From positions 25,120,676 through 25,184,675 of the forward strand of contig NC_135550.1 of assembly GCF_964340395.1 (NCBI RefSeq): 64,000 bases of DNA. The letters are read 5' to 3'. Source of the DNA: Glandiceps talaboti (taxonomy: Eukaryota; Hemichordata; Enteropneusta; Spengelidae). Position numbers and translations under genes: made by a program. The notes beneath the pieces were generated by a model. The model worked only from the letters and a program-made list of their open reading frames with translations, made no database searches and was not told the origin of the DNA. Positions 10,893-24,127 of the stretch are shown here, in pieces (within the stretch, counting starts at the first letter, position 1; each line of letters begins with the position of its first letter).

Positions 10893-13734
10893 ACCTTTCT
10901 GAAGAAACATATTTGGTGTTGTATAGTTGTTTTTATTAGCTTCTGCAAATATATTTTATTCACATTTAAAAAAAAAAAATTCTGAAGAATGCATCATCAC
11001 GTTTTGAAAAATGAAATTTCTCAAAAATATATTATTTTTGAACTGTTTCGGTTTCTTGGAAGCAATTCCTCTGGAGATGTTTTCTCATAAAGTTTACATA
11101 CAACTAGATGTCACATTGTGATGTTGCCAGTCCTAACGCACACACTGAAACAGTTGCCTGTACTCACTCAAATAAAAAGTGGCCTGAATTTAAGCGACGC
11201 CGATTTTAGGAAGTAATATACAGCTGACACATTTTAGGTAACCAACCAACTATCACATCCTGAATCGTCAGGCAGTACTAGTCAGAATTTGATATGTTTT
11301 GAGCTGGGCTGATCACTGCCGGGTTGGACTCTAACCACAAACAAGAGGTTATTTGTTTGTTTGTTTGTGTTTTCATTGTTTTAGAGGCAAATATTTGTGG
11401 CTGATAAATAGAGGGTGGAGAAGAGAAACACACTCCGGAACAAAACATTAAAGAAAGGAAAATAAGAAATTTAAACAAAAAACAGAAAAAAAGTACAGAG
11501 GGACATCAATGTATGTTCGTTCATTGCAGCACAGACTTCGTTATTATGTTTCTACTTCAACATAACGAATCAATCCCATTGTCAGTCATCGCTCTCCAAA
11601 GGCATGACAAGCCCTGTCACCTTTCATACAGCCAGATAGATTGTCATTTGAGACGACTGTATATTCAAACTCAATATTGAACCGACTTTTGTGTGTGATA
11701 TCATTATCCAGCACATATGAAAAACTAGTAAAAAGAACATGCACGTTATCAATGATTTATTAATAAAACAGATTTATTAAAATTTTACCAACCACGTATT
11801 ATTATTGAACGAAGTGTGTACACAGAGGAAAGGTGAAACAATGCAAAAACGGCGTCTAAGAAATTAACCGCAAGAATCAACGTTTTAATATAAATCCTAG
11901 ATTCCATCTCTATAAATGTAAGGGATGTCGGGTTTCATGTATGTTTCGTAAGGCAATTGATTTCAGCGAATTGGATTTCACACTTATTGTGTATTGCACT
12001 CTTAACTGTTCTGTTCCAATATTTATGTATTTTGCCTCCAAAGGGTGGCTTTTGTTGTTCACGGTGTTTAATATAAAAATGGAGTTTTATATATAAATAC
12101 AAGATTGAATTGTAGGATTTGAGCCGTTGTAGAATAAGAGAGGGGGTGAGAATTGGTTTTTATATCTTTTTTTACTGTACTTACTGGATGGATATTAATT
12201 TGCATGGGGTACTTCTGTTAGATGTGTGCGTAAGGCGCATTTATTATGTGTGCTGTTTTTAGGGAACCCTGCTTTTCTACAGTGTGTGCCAACGCCTTTG
12301 TTTTCCTTCTTATGTCCATACGGCTGCAAACAGATGTAGAAGCATGGCTTTGGGCGAAAACTATCGACTTGTTTGTGCCCCGGAGTTTTCTCAAACAATT
12401 TGTTATGATAACCCGCCAGCGATTCCCCAAGCCGACCTATTCAGCACGGTGCACTGAAGCAGTTTCGCTTATTGCTAAGGTCCGTGCCTTTTAAATATAT
12501 TGACGGAGATTGGTTCGATAGCAGAGAGCCCACTTCTGTAGAAACCCACACACGGAGCTCGTTATCAATACCACCGAAAAAAAAGTGGCATCACTGTTTT
12601 CTCACCTGCTAGAAAAGTAGGTGCCCTCGATCCCAACAAGTTCAACCTCTGCATCTTATTCCGAGATCTCGCAGCGGTGGTTTCGATAAGGCACGAGATA
12701 TATTGAAGATAAGTGGCAACCATTAAAAAGATCGAACGAAAGTAAGCTTTAAAGTTTGCCCCAAGTGAAATTTGGACCGCACCGCTAATCACCAGATATT
12801 GACTAGCTTTCGGCTTCTTCATCAATTTTTGATTTCTAAATGTTTTCATCGTTTTTATTGTTTAGTTTACATTCACCTTTAAGATATCACCGCCCTATGC
12901 TAGTCATTAAATTGTAAAATGGCACTTTGTTCAAACGTTAGCGCTCTTTTGTACAATTGGAGTATATGTTTTCTGCTCCACTTCATGAGGTAAAATAGAC
13001 CTGTGTACAAATTACTGCCAAGTATACTCAAACAACAAGCTGGAGAGGTTAGCCATTGCAGCCGATAGAACAAACTAATGAGTAAATTTACCCTGGAAAT
13101 TGACATTTAAATTAGTGTCATACTTAAACAAAAGAAGTCCTGGTATTTTGAAGGATATGAAATCTAATTTTTTTTCTAATTTGGCTGGTACTCCATAACC
13201 CTGTATTCACATTCTTTCCTGCATCAACTGTATGATTTAAAAAGAACTGTTTAGATTCGGATTAGCCGGAAAATAATATTAGTGTTTAAAAGTTTGTTTA
13301 AAGATCAAATAAGTACTCCAGTCCATAGCCGGCATAGTCCAGTAACAGATGACAAAATAAAATCGCTATTCCATCACTGGAAGTGTTATTTCACCACTTC
13401 GATGGTGATAAACCTCACTTTATTAAATATTTCGATGCAAGAAATTCGTTCAAATTTAATTTGGATTTCGATTGCGTTGTAACAGACAAGAGTCACGATT
13501 GAAGTTTCAGAGAAAGGACTCAGCCGTGAAGTCAGTCAGTTGCATACAGCATTTCAAGTCCACGTTCATTAAGTTTGGAAAGTGACATTGCTGTTTGTTG
13601 TTGAACTGTTAAAACTTTTATCATCACTTTATCATTAATGGAGTCGTGGTTAAAAATGTTAAGCGTTTTAGAAACGTGACTTTGAAGCAAAGAAAGAGAT
13701 GGCGGGGAATGGAGGGATGAAGGGGAGAGAGGGG

Positions 13735-13753
13735 GACAGACAGACAGACAGGC

Positions 13754-13849
<96 letters not shown>
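13735..13849. repeat. (GACA)n microsatellite
   Basis: About 28 nearly perfect GACA units with one interruption (GGCA near 13751). The Cys/Leu/Ser-Val open frames on the - strand and RQTD frames on the + strand are by-products of the repeat. Confidence 0.98.
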
Positions 13850-14354
13850 TCACGCAGACAAATCGTCATTTGAAGTGGTCTTTAGCAAAAATTTCGCACT
13901 GTGTTGGCGAACTTGTTGTCGTTACCTCTTGATCTACATTACATACTCAGTTCGTGTGATTGCAACCCTGACAAACCTCTCCTAAAAGATATGAAAGGGA
14001 CAATACCGCTCATACCGCCCAAGTCTAAAACGAGCTAGTCCAGTGTCCTATTGACAAAACTTATTATGTGCAACGAGTGTATTTCTCTTTGGGTATCGAG
14101 AGCGTCGGCACTAGTAATCCAGTCATTTTGTAAGAATAAATCTCCTCTCCGTATGATTAGTTGTTATTTCGTAAAGTTCTTGAGCTACTACACAGGAGTG
14201 TGAAGGAGAAGGCACGTCACGTTCCACCTTTCACTTTTCATGACAATGATAACAACTGCTCAATGGACGGTTTTTGTGAGTTGCTTGTTTGCTTGTCACG
14301 GTGGAAACTCAAGTTTTAAGCAGTCTTTTGCCCGCAGTGATATTCATCAACTCT

Positions 14355-14366
14355 CCCCCCCCCCCC
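14355..14366. repeat. Poly(C) tract
   Basis: An uninterrupted run of twelve C residues in otherwise mixed sequence. The exact length is uncertain in any sequencing read. Confidence 0.9.
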
Positions 14367-17300
14367 TCACTTCTTTGCTTATTCTTTCGTTCGATGATGC
14401 GACACCACAACGATAAAGTAACGTCACTTCTTAACCGTACAGCATACTTTATGTCGGAGTGATTGGCAAGTATTGTAACGCAACACCCCGTTAAAAGCGA
14501 CAGTTCGTTTTAATTGGGTAATATGCTAACATCGCACTTTCAAAGACATTGCGGTGAGCAGCTTTCCTTCTTTATGATATAACAATGAGAAGAGTTCCTG
14601 TCTTTTTATTGAACAATGTCATTAGTAAATGCTGTTTACGGGTAAACATAAGTATACACAACAAATAACATGAGCCTATGACCACCTAGCGTATTGTAAG
14701 CTAAGGCACACTTTTGTTTCCGTCTGAAAGTGACCAGTTTAACATTAAGTTTTCTGTATTTCTGTGGATCAGCTATTGTCGCCATTTTGATATTTCTGCC
14801 GATCGATGCCCAGGAAATATTCAAGTTTGTACCACCAGTTCAAGCAATTCCTAGTAAATATGCTTCGTTGAATAGATAGGTTGATTTTTTTCGTCAGTAA
14901 ATTCGTTAGAATGTATCCAACGTTGATATATAAGAGTGTGTCAGACAAGAACATAAAAGCTTTTTTCAACTGTGACCTCTTGTATTCTTTTTATTTTAAG
15001 ATGACACTATTAACCACCATTCCAATGTCTTTCAAACATGCATCCTGTATTTTCTTAAAGCAAGCAGCTGTACAAAAAAAGCATTCTGTGATTAGTCTTT
15101 TTTCTTTTACGCTCCAAAAGTTTTCCCTTTTCTTGTTTTCCCTTTCTTTCTTTTCTGTAGCTTTTAAAAAAGAGCGTGTCGAAGAATGTACATTCATAGA
15201 AGGAGGCACGCTCGCTACTGTCAATTTCAGTCTCAGTAAGGTCATAGTCAGCCGGAATTTTTGTTTTTCGTGTTACTTTCTTCAAGTATCGTCTAGTCGA
15301 CTATTGCCAGGGGCGAAACTGCTGTTGAAGGCTGTCAATCAATGTCATTTTACTCGTGCTTTCTCATTCATGCATTCTTTACAGACAAGTTTGTATGTTA
15401 CTTGCCAACGGGCAATGGCCACCTGTTGGATTTTTTCCACCATCAAAGCGAAAATTGGCGGGAATTCGAGTCCCGTTAAAAAAACGCTCACCCCTGAGAT
15501 CCCCGCTCACGTGATGGCACGTACTAATCGCCAGTGGGTCACAAGGCGAAATAGCTTAGGGGTCAACGGATAGCGATTCCTTGCAAATATATTAAGTGTT
15601 TGAGTATACAGTCGTTGAGAAAGCAAAGTAAAGAAAGTGTAAGCTTAGAGTCCCATGACTGAACGGTTGTAGGTACCCTGTAAAAAGTGTAAGAGAGTGG
15701 AAAAAGTGTAAAGTTAGGTTTCCTCATCTCCAATATCTTATTGGTCTTCAAGCTGTGACATATGAGAGAGTCGACGTCTAATCGTGACAACGTCAGAGTA
15801 GCCTGTAGTCAACGGACACAATGATAGTTAAATTAGTGTAAGATCGAATAAAATATATTGTCGTTCTTTTGCTATTCAGGCGGCGTTTTGTACAACAAGG
15901 CCCAGAGTGAATAGATCCTTTCTGCTAGGAAAACCAACTTACAGTCCGTCCTTTGTTACACAACTATGATTTGCTTTTGGAGAAGGCTATGAAAAGAGGC
16001 TCATTTGTTGAGATACCAGATCAAAACCCTTTAACTTATTAAGAGCAATACTAGCAGAAGAATAGAAGTTTTAAAACACAATTAGGCCTACGAGTGAATC
16101 TATTAAATTGAGCTGTATAGTCGTTTCAATTGAGGGAAATAAGAACAGAACAGCATTCTCATCACCCTTAAGTTTCATTGGAAGAATTTTCCCCTCGCCC
16201 AGGAAGTTCACTTGATTCTCTTTATTATGAAAACATTTTTTTTGTATAATTTCAAATGATAATAATCAGGTTATAGTTCATTTCGTTAAACACATTGAAA
16301 CTCTGTATGCCTCCCAACAAATCTAGTAAATTTGTTGATATACAGTATATGCTAACTAAGATACTGAGAAATAATTAATGAAGGAGAATTTAGACTGTAG
16401 GTAATGAATTGAGAAAGTTAATAGACGGAAAGGAAGTGTACACATAGTTTAGTATGTGCTTTGAACATTATGAAAGAAAACGAAAAAGAAAAAAGACACT
16501 GAATGTATGCCTCAATAAAAATCGCCCTAAAGCGTGTACTGCTTTGCACCAACAATATACAAGGCCCTTTTATATTGGCGAGATCTTCCAATCTGTCAGA
16601 TCTGATTTCTTGTGGCGTTTCAATCACAGTTGCTGCCACTAATTGTATTATTCTATCAGGCAGGTTTATTGATTACAATGGAGGCACACAACTGATTCAG
16701 TAGTCCCGGCCTTACACACCGCTTTTTTTCCTTGACTAAGGTAAATATCATTAGTGTGGAGTTTGGAAGGTTTAACCGTATTACAAAGAAATTGTAATAA
16801 GGGGGAACTTAATGGAAATGAGATCAGATTTTCACCTCTTGGGGCAGCGATGAAAACTGGGGAATCATACGATCCGAGACGCTATTAATCGTGCGATGTA
16901 ATATTATCATGTAGAGTCGGTGTGTGCCAGAGATAACTTGTCTATCTTATTAGGTAGACAATATTTCCATGAGGTGTTGTGTCACTAGTCTCTCGGCTAA
17001 CAGCCTTCACCAAATCTCCTAGGTAGATTTGAATAATTTAATCAAAAGCTATTATTCCCAATAATTTAGTACTTTTAGTGAAATTCTAGCAAAGTTAAAC
17101 AGCAACAGCTTGCAGTATTTGTAGAACGTTAAAAAGCTGAATGGCGATCAATTGGCTTGGCATTGTCACCATCTTTTGGCACAGCAATTCTAGATTGTGT
17201 TGTTGTAGATAGCTTGCTTCCACAATATGCTTTCAGACTGAATAAGATTTCCACACTGTTTAAATCCGCACTTCGGTTATCATAGCACACCGCCCAATCA

Positions 17301-18600
17301 TTAGCTGATATGGTCGAGCACCAAGGAAGTAAGAACGGTGTTTGCCTTCCAAATCAGAGTCTATCTATTAATCTGTTTTGGCTCCTGTTTGTCATAAATA
17401 TTAAAAGTGAAGTAAAATGGAATAGAAAATAAGGACGAGTTAAACAGGAAATTTCGGAAACGAAGAGAATAGTTTCTCTTTATTCAGCGACAAATACGGC
17501 AAATATGTACACAGTTATAAAAACTATTCTTCAATTAATTATACGGCAACCAACGCAGAAGACTGAACCAAGCTTGTCAATGATTGTGTAGCCAAATATG
17601 AAATTTTTATTAACTACTCGATTCGCTTTATATTGGAGACTCTACACATTCGTTTGCTTTTCCAGTGTATATATACACATTTTAAAAGGGAGCCGATTGT
17701 CCATCTAGTATTTCCACACCAGTGATATTTATTTTACCTTGAGTGTTTCATCAATCTGAAATGTTTGTTATTTTAATAAAATTGTTGTTTTTCCTATTCG
17801 CCATTTGCGGTTGGACAACACTTTCTATTGTACGTATCTATTTCGGCATGAAATACGACATCCCAGTACATTTAGCAATTCATGTAACTTACATATTAAA
17901 AAGTAACCTTAATGGCAAAGCGACTCCGCATTGCGCTTTTACTGTCCAGATGTGCGAGAAACGGTTTGTTCATCTGATTTTCCAAGCTGGGTAATTCTGA
18001 TTACTTAACGTTATCGTCAAATTGGTGTTATTTCATAACATTTTTATTACAACTGCCATTGAAAATCTACAAAAAATACCTTTATATCCGACGGCAGTTT
18101 TCACCTAAACCGTGCTTTTTTTCAAACAATACGTTTATACGTACTCAAAACAATCATAGGTTGTAATATTTTTCTTTACAAAAATGCACCGTAAAATATT
18201 GAAAAGGATTCTGATTTTTGTGAATGTTGAAAGAAAGTTACATCAAACCCGATTATATGGCTCCTAATTAAAAATAAATACTGCCGGCGAAAAAAAACGC
18301 CGAACAATGTATCCATGCAATTACAAAATCGGCATTAATAACGTTTGAATTCATTTTAGAAAAGAAACGAATCTATTGTGAATATTAAAATAAGTTTAAT
18401 ATTGGGCGTTCAGTTAATATCGCATTCGCTAGATTTAAGAAATAAACACTAATGGGACCAAAAAATGTACATGCAAATTTAATGCAGTGTAGATTTCACC
18501 CGACTCCCCCTATAAACTAACTGAATCTATTCACAAAAAACACTTGCCAGCTTGAACAAAAAAAATCTCCGCAAAGTATATATGAGTATATAACAAGTGT

Positions 18601-18648
18601 TCAAACTTTGATGTGTACGTTCCAAACTTTAATGTGTACGTTTGAGAC
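18601..18648. repeat. Short tandem duplication, about 24 bp x 2
   Basis: Two adjacent copies share CAAACTTTGATGTGTACGTT and the same string with one G-to-A change. This is a local duplication without a recognised element around it. Confidence 0.8.
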
Positions 18649-19709
18649 AATTATCCGTCACACAACGTCAGGTTTGATCAACATTGTATGATCGTACCAA
18701 ACATATGAATAAAAGAACCAATATTTAACATCATGTTGGCTTTTCACTGTCTAAATACTAAAACAAGCCAGTCTTGTCTGCCATCTCTTGACCCCAGTTC
18801 TTTATTTTCCAGCTGACCGATTTCACCTCTTCTTTACACCACCTGTGAGGAGAACAGAACGATGTCGATTTCAGGAAAACGCGAATATATCATGTTATAT
18901 TGCGATACTGTGGCAGTTTGGGTGGCGTGCAAACATTGATCAACTTTCTGCGCAGCCGCAATTTGGATGGGAAAATGTTAAAACTTTTAAGAATGGTCAG
19001 TGTGATATGCTCATATTTTTTTTCTCTTGATATGTTGGTGAGGTTTTCGTTTACTTACATTGTTTTCGTCAGCATGAAACCGAAACAAGAAACGGTTCAC
19101 GGAAAAAAATATTGTTCAGATACCGAAAACTACCAACTCAATATTTAGTCTCAAATGATGGAGAGAAAGGAGAGAGGGGCGGGGCAGAGGGATACAGAGG
19201 CAGACAAAGACATGCAATTATCAATACATGTACATTCACCTAAACATGATTGTAATAACTACCAAAAGGCGTTCAGGAAAATAAAATAATATTTTAAATC
19301 ATATAAATATTAAGTGCATATATTTCTCAGTCATGGTAATCTTTTAGAGATATTCCCTTTTTTTTAATAATGTCAGGAACCATGAGAAATTAATCCCAAT
19401 GAAAATGACTGTGTGAAATGGTGGCAATCAGCGAACATAATGTATTTCCGTTCTCTCTATTTGGGTTTCACTAAATGCATTACGGTATACTAGGAAACTG
19501 ATTTGACACACACATTAATTACGCCTACAAATGCTATCTGTCAAATGTAATGACAATTTGTGTTTTTGTTTTAAGCCTCCTAGTTTGCCCGTGGTTCTCA
19601 GTCTTCGTTTATCTCCAATCTGCACAGCATCTAATACTAACAAGTGTATTTAAAGGAATATCCCCTCCATTCCTTGTTCTAGATGCTCATTTATCCATTT
19701 CATCTTCTT

Positions 19710-19842
19710 CATCTCATCTCATCTCATCTCATCTCATCTCATCTCATCTCATCTCATCTCTCTCTCTCTCTCTCTCGCGCGCGCTCTCTCTCTCTCTTTC
19801 TTTCTTTCTTTCTCTCTTTCTCTCTTCTCTCTCTTTTTCTCA
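19710..19842. repeat. Compound pyrimidine microsatellite (ATCTC)n-(CT)n-(CTTT)n
   Basis: Ten ATCTC pentamers run directly into CT dinucleotides, a short alternating CG patch (19776-19784), more CT, and then CTTT units. It is a pure pyrimidine strand apart from the pentamer A residues and the CG patch. Confidence 0.96.
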
Positions 19843-22800
19843 CTAGTCTTTCTCGCCACTCGAAATGTAGATTTTAATCTGAATGGGAAAATGTTATATT
19901 TACTTTTAAAAATGGGCATATTCTAATGTGTCAGGTCGAATTTACAATTAGTTCATTTCATTATAGATCCCCGGTCTCCGGTCGGTTACCACGGAAACCG
20001 ATGAGGAGTGATGCAGTACCAGACACGCACTTTTCTCGTTTGGGGGAAAAAAAGAAAATGAAAATTTCCGACGATGCGTCTGGCTCATCCAACAATATCG
20101 ATATTACGTTACTGACAATGTGCCCAAACTTTGTTTGAATACGGAGCTCATGTTGCCAAATAAATTCCCTTTTATGTTGCTCGGCGTTTGCTGAAGTGCA
20201 GATGTTCCGTCGTTCTGAACCAAGCCTTGGGATAGCAGTTGAACAAACTGCCATCATCCCCACCGCAATCTCCCAAAGTGATTTCGATTTCTGCGCCGTA
20301 TCATTTCTAATGATGACAGAAATACAAAACCACACTTTCAAAAAAAACAATGAAATAGAGTCACTCAAAAACAGAATATTTTCATTTCTCTAGTCGAAAT
20401 ACGCAACCCCGCAAGACTTATTTTAACGTTATTCCGAAATAGCGTTGTTAATGTGACTATATATAATTTCAATTGAATTTCACCCTTTATCAATAACTTG
20501 ATAGTTGAAAGTTATATATCCTAATACTATCATATTTCATACTATTTTGACATATGTTGTTGAAATGTTTTGGAGTAGTTCTTTGACAGCTGAAAAAAGT
20601 GTACAAATATTTAGACAATATTGTCAGTTGGGATAACCACCCGGCTCACTTTATAGACAGAAAGAGACAAGTCATAACACCACAAGAGGAACATCAATTT
20701 CCTGATTTTTGTCGAATAATTGTATTTTTTTAGATGTTTGAATCGTCTAGGTTACGTGTGTTTTATCATGGTTTAAGTAACTTTTCATAAGCGAACTAAT
20801 ACACAAGAAATGTTAGGCAGCCTCCTACTCAGTATTCCATCCCTTGATTTACTTTTGTTTTTAGTAGATGCAGTCGCCGCTACACGGTGTGTGGGACTGT
20901 TCAAACTGTCACTGCAGTCTCATGGCGGTGAAATATCTGTAAGAGCTCCTTCATTTTGTATTCCTTAAACAAAGACAGTTTTTGTTCCAGTTAGAGAAAC
21001 TTAACTCACAACCTATTAATAACGATATAGATATGATGAGGGTACATGTCAGTTTCACTTGTAAATTGCACGTCGGGCATTTATAACAAATCTCCTGATA
21101 ATGGGCTGTTTTGCGTAGTAAGTGGATAATTATTTCAAGACCTAGCTTCGTTTTTAGAGGTTATAATTGGGACAATATTGGGCATAATTCCCCGTATGAT
21201 AACTGCATAATACCAGTGATTTGTCTCAGTCGCCGAGTCAATCTGTTCAAAATTTAGCCGAGCGCCGCTGCGTGCAAGCCACAAAATGTTCAAATCTGTG
21301 GCCCCATGAGGCTAGACGGTGACGGCGCATCTGTTCATGTGATTGTTGCCTCCGTGGATGACCATTATGCGCCATTTCCACGGGCCATATATTTTCTATA
21401 GAAATATAATTGTAACAATTACATGTGTCACTGACAACACGCATCTAAGTCTACAAAAAGCTGGTGTTTCGTCGTGCCCTGATCATCCCCTCCGTGCATC
21501 AGCACAAGGTCTTATAGATTTCAAACTACCCGCCAAAGTTGGCGTAACTTTCAGTTCTACGAAAATCGAGCGGGCAATCTCTCCAAAATTACCATACGCC
21601 GAGATTACTTCATTCGAAGTATAAGTTTTCGTTCATGAAGACATTTTTTCTGTGATGAGCACCAGCCACGATGCGATGCGTTCGTCCATGATAGTAGCGG
21701 GTATTTCTTAACGATCGGTCATGCGAAACAGTCTACAGTAATGTTTTCATATATGTTGTATGAATGTATTGGGTAATGACAGAGTACCCAGTCTAGCACT
21801 TCTTTTGTTAAATTGGATTTTGGGCTTACGGGTATTAAGAAGTGTTCTAAAATAATGCTTTTACAAGGAAAATATTAATGATAGCCCTTCATTCGATAAA
21901 TCATATCCGCATACATCTCCTGGTGGCCCGAGGGCAATGCATTTCGTAACCTTCGTTTCATCCCGGAAGTGTGAACCAGAGTTACACCAGAATTACCGAA
22001 GACACGTCCTTTATATAATTTTTTGGAAAAACATGCAAACTTGAGGAAATCCATTTTACGTGTATGGTTCGAACGGTTCCGCTCCAAAGACTACTTCGCC
22101 GCCAGCAAAAACGAATATCGCTAGCTGGCCAGTTTTGTTTCAACCCATCTGTTCACTTCAGAGTCTGTGTTCTACGCAATATCGGACAGTGTCGTGGAAA
22201 CTCTAACACTGGTGTTTAAAATATTGTTGTCGCAATACCATTTCTTCCAATCGAGAAACGGATATCACAGATCTGTCGCTGCTTTTTTTTTTGCGAGGAA
22301 GTACATTATACACAAAAGGTGGCGAGTCGCATGCCAGTTAGAGTAAAGCACATGTTATCGAACGGTAGGCTCGTGACAGCGTCTAAGTTGAACGGCTTTC
22401 TAGTCTCTAGTCTGTTGGTTTTGTGACAGTCGACGGATGATTTATGTGAAAAATAGGAGTCAGCTATTTCCTCTACTGTGCTCATTTCTGGTTTGATTTT
22501 TAACTCGAAATGGTTGATGCATTAAGTTTTTAACGCTTGGAAAGCTGATCCCAATATCGAAACACATGGTCCGCACAATAAGAACAATTTCAATTTCCCG
22601 ATACATCAGATGAGACACACAACTACAGTAACATTGCTTAGTTGAATCTACGTTATAAAATAAATTGTGTCGGTACAATTTTCTCCTGATGATCATTTTA
22701 GCTCGAGGAGAAATCTGACATTTTTTTTTTCGATTAATAGCGTCGTTCGCATGGACATCCGTCCGTCTTAATGAGATACCGAGAGAGTAGCTGAGTGGTT

Positions 22801-23839
22801 GTGTTTCAAGTTTTAGTGTCCTTTTCTATTTTCGTTCCAAACTTATCTTTGTTATTAATCGCACAACCTTATGCCTAAGTAAAGCACCCCTGTTTCTATA
22901 TCAAACAAAAACTTCCGAGTTAATCAAACTCAACAATATCATTAAAAAAAATATCGGTATGTCACAATACTTCAAAACAATAGAATAGTTAAAGAAACAA
23001 ACATGTCATGTTGGTTTCCAGGAAATGTGTTAATTTCATTCCTTTCTGCTCGAATCGCGTCAAGAAAATTGAAACACGCCAGAAGTTTGAAATTAGTGAT
23101 GTCTCATTTCATTAATGACCTTTCTATAGTCAAGTGTCAGTTTCTTGTAGCTTCGGCCTGTCATTTATTGTGTAGATAGTTTTATATACGGCTCAACACA
23201 CTCCGATTTCTACAGAATTGGCATTAGTAACGCATGCTTGCGAATCACCCAAAAGAGGTTATTTGGTGTTTGCAGGATAATCGCCAGATTTTTATGCATT
23301 CCGATGACAACGTTGTAGAAGTAATCCATCATCGGGACAAGTTCCTTCCCGTTGAACATCATCTCTTTATACTGGTTGAAATGGTACACTTGAAGACAAA
23401 CCAGTGCAGAGTACATATTGTGACTACACATCATGCATACTAAACTTAGGCTTGCTTACACTTGCTATGCAACCCGATAACCAGATACTTTTGATTCTCG
23501 CCTAAAAGATAACAATATCCAATTTCCAACATATACAAGAACTTTAAAAGACATCAATTTGGCGATCTTATGCATATTTCATGAATAATGGTATTACGAT
23601 ATTGGTACAAATTAAATGTGTCCGATTGTTAGAAATTGTCCCGTAATATTTTATCCGCCTAGAGGTTTGAACCAAATAATTTGTTCTCTCTTAAAAAGGA
23701 ATTCTTAATTTTATTTGCGTGCATATAAAGTTAGCATTTTCAAACTAAATCACATGATTCGACTTTGGCGCTTTCGATTTTTAGATGGTGTGTATCAATG
23801 GAACCCGTATGTGCTTATCAGGCTCATCCGAAGAAATGT

Positions 23840-24127
<288 letters not shown>

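Larger units (their letters stand above)
9065..10910 (+). other. mipol1: mipol1 3' UTR (inferred)
   Basis: The sequence from the mipol1 stop codon to the second of two canonical poly(A) signals is AT-rich and has no convincing ORF. It includes a C-rich patch at 9753-9774 and a run of five plus nine G residues at 10300-10314. The 3' end is inferred from signals only, since no transcript is available. Confidence 0.6.

Noticed and set aside
13624-13932. Open frames of CLSV and RQTD repeats on both strands
   Set aside because: Pure translation of the GACA microsatellite.
15455-15480. T-arm-like GGGAATTCGAGTCCC
   Set aside because: Position 53 is A rather than G, and no cloverleaf can be built around it.
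14881-15573. 230-codon open frame on +, the longest non-genic frame
   Set aside because: Phe/Ser-rich composition follows a pyrimidine-rich stretch. There are no recognisable domains or family resemblance, and overlapping frames are open on the other strand.
19961-20368. 135-codon - strand frame in a GC-balanced block
   Set aside because: No recognisable domain. + strand frames are open over the same bases, so non-coding conserved DNA or chance is more likely.
22785-22860. tRNA A-box-like TAGCTGAGTGGTTG
   Set aside because: No B-box or acceptor stem follows at tRNA spacing.
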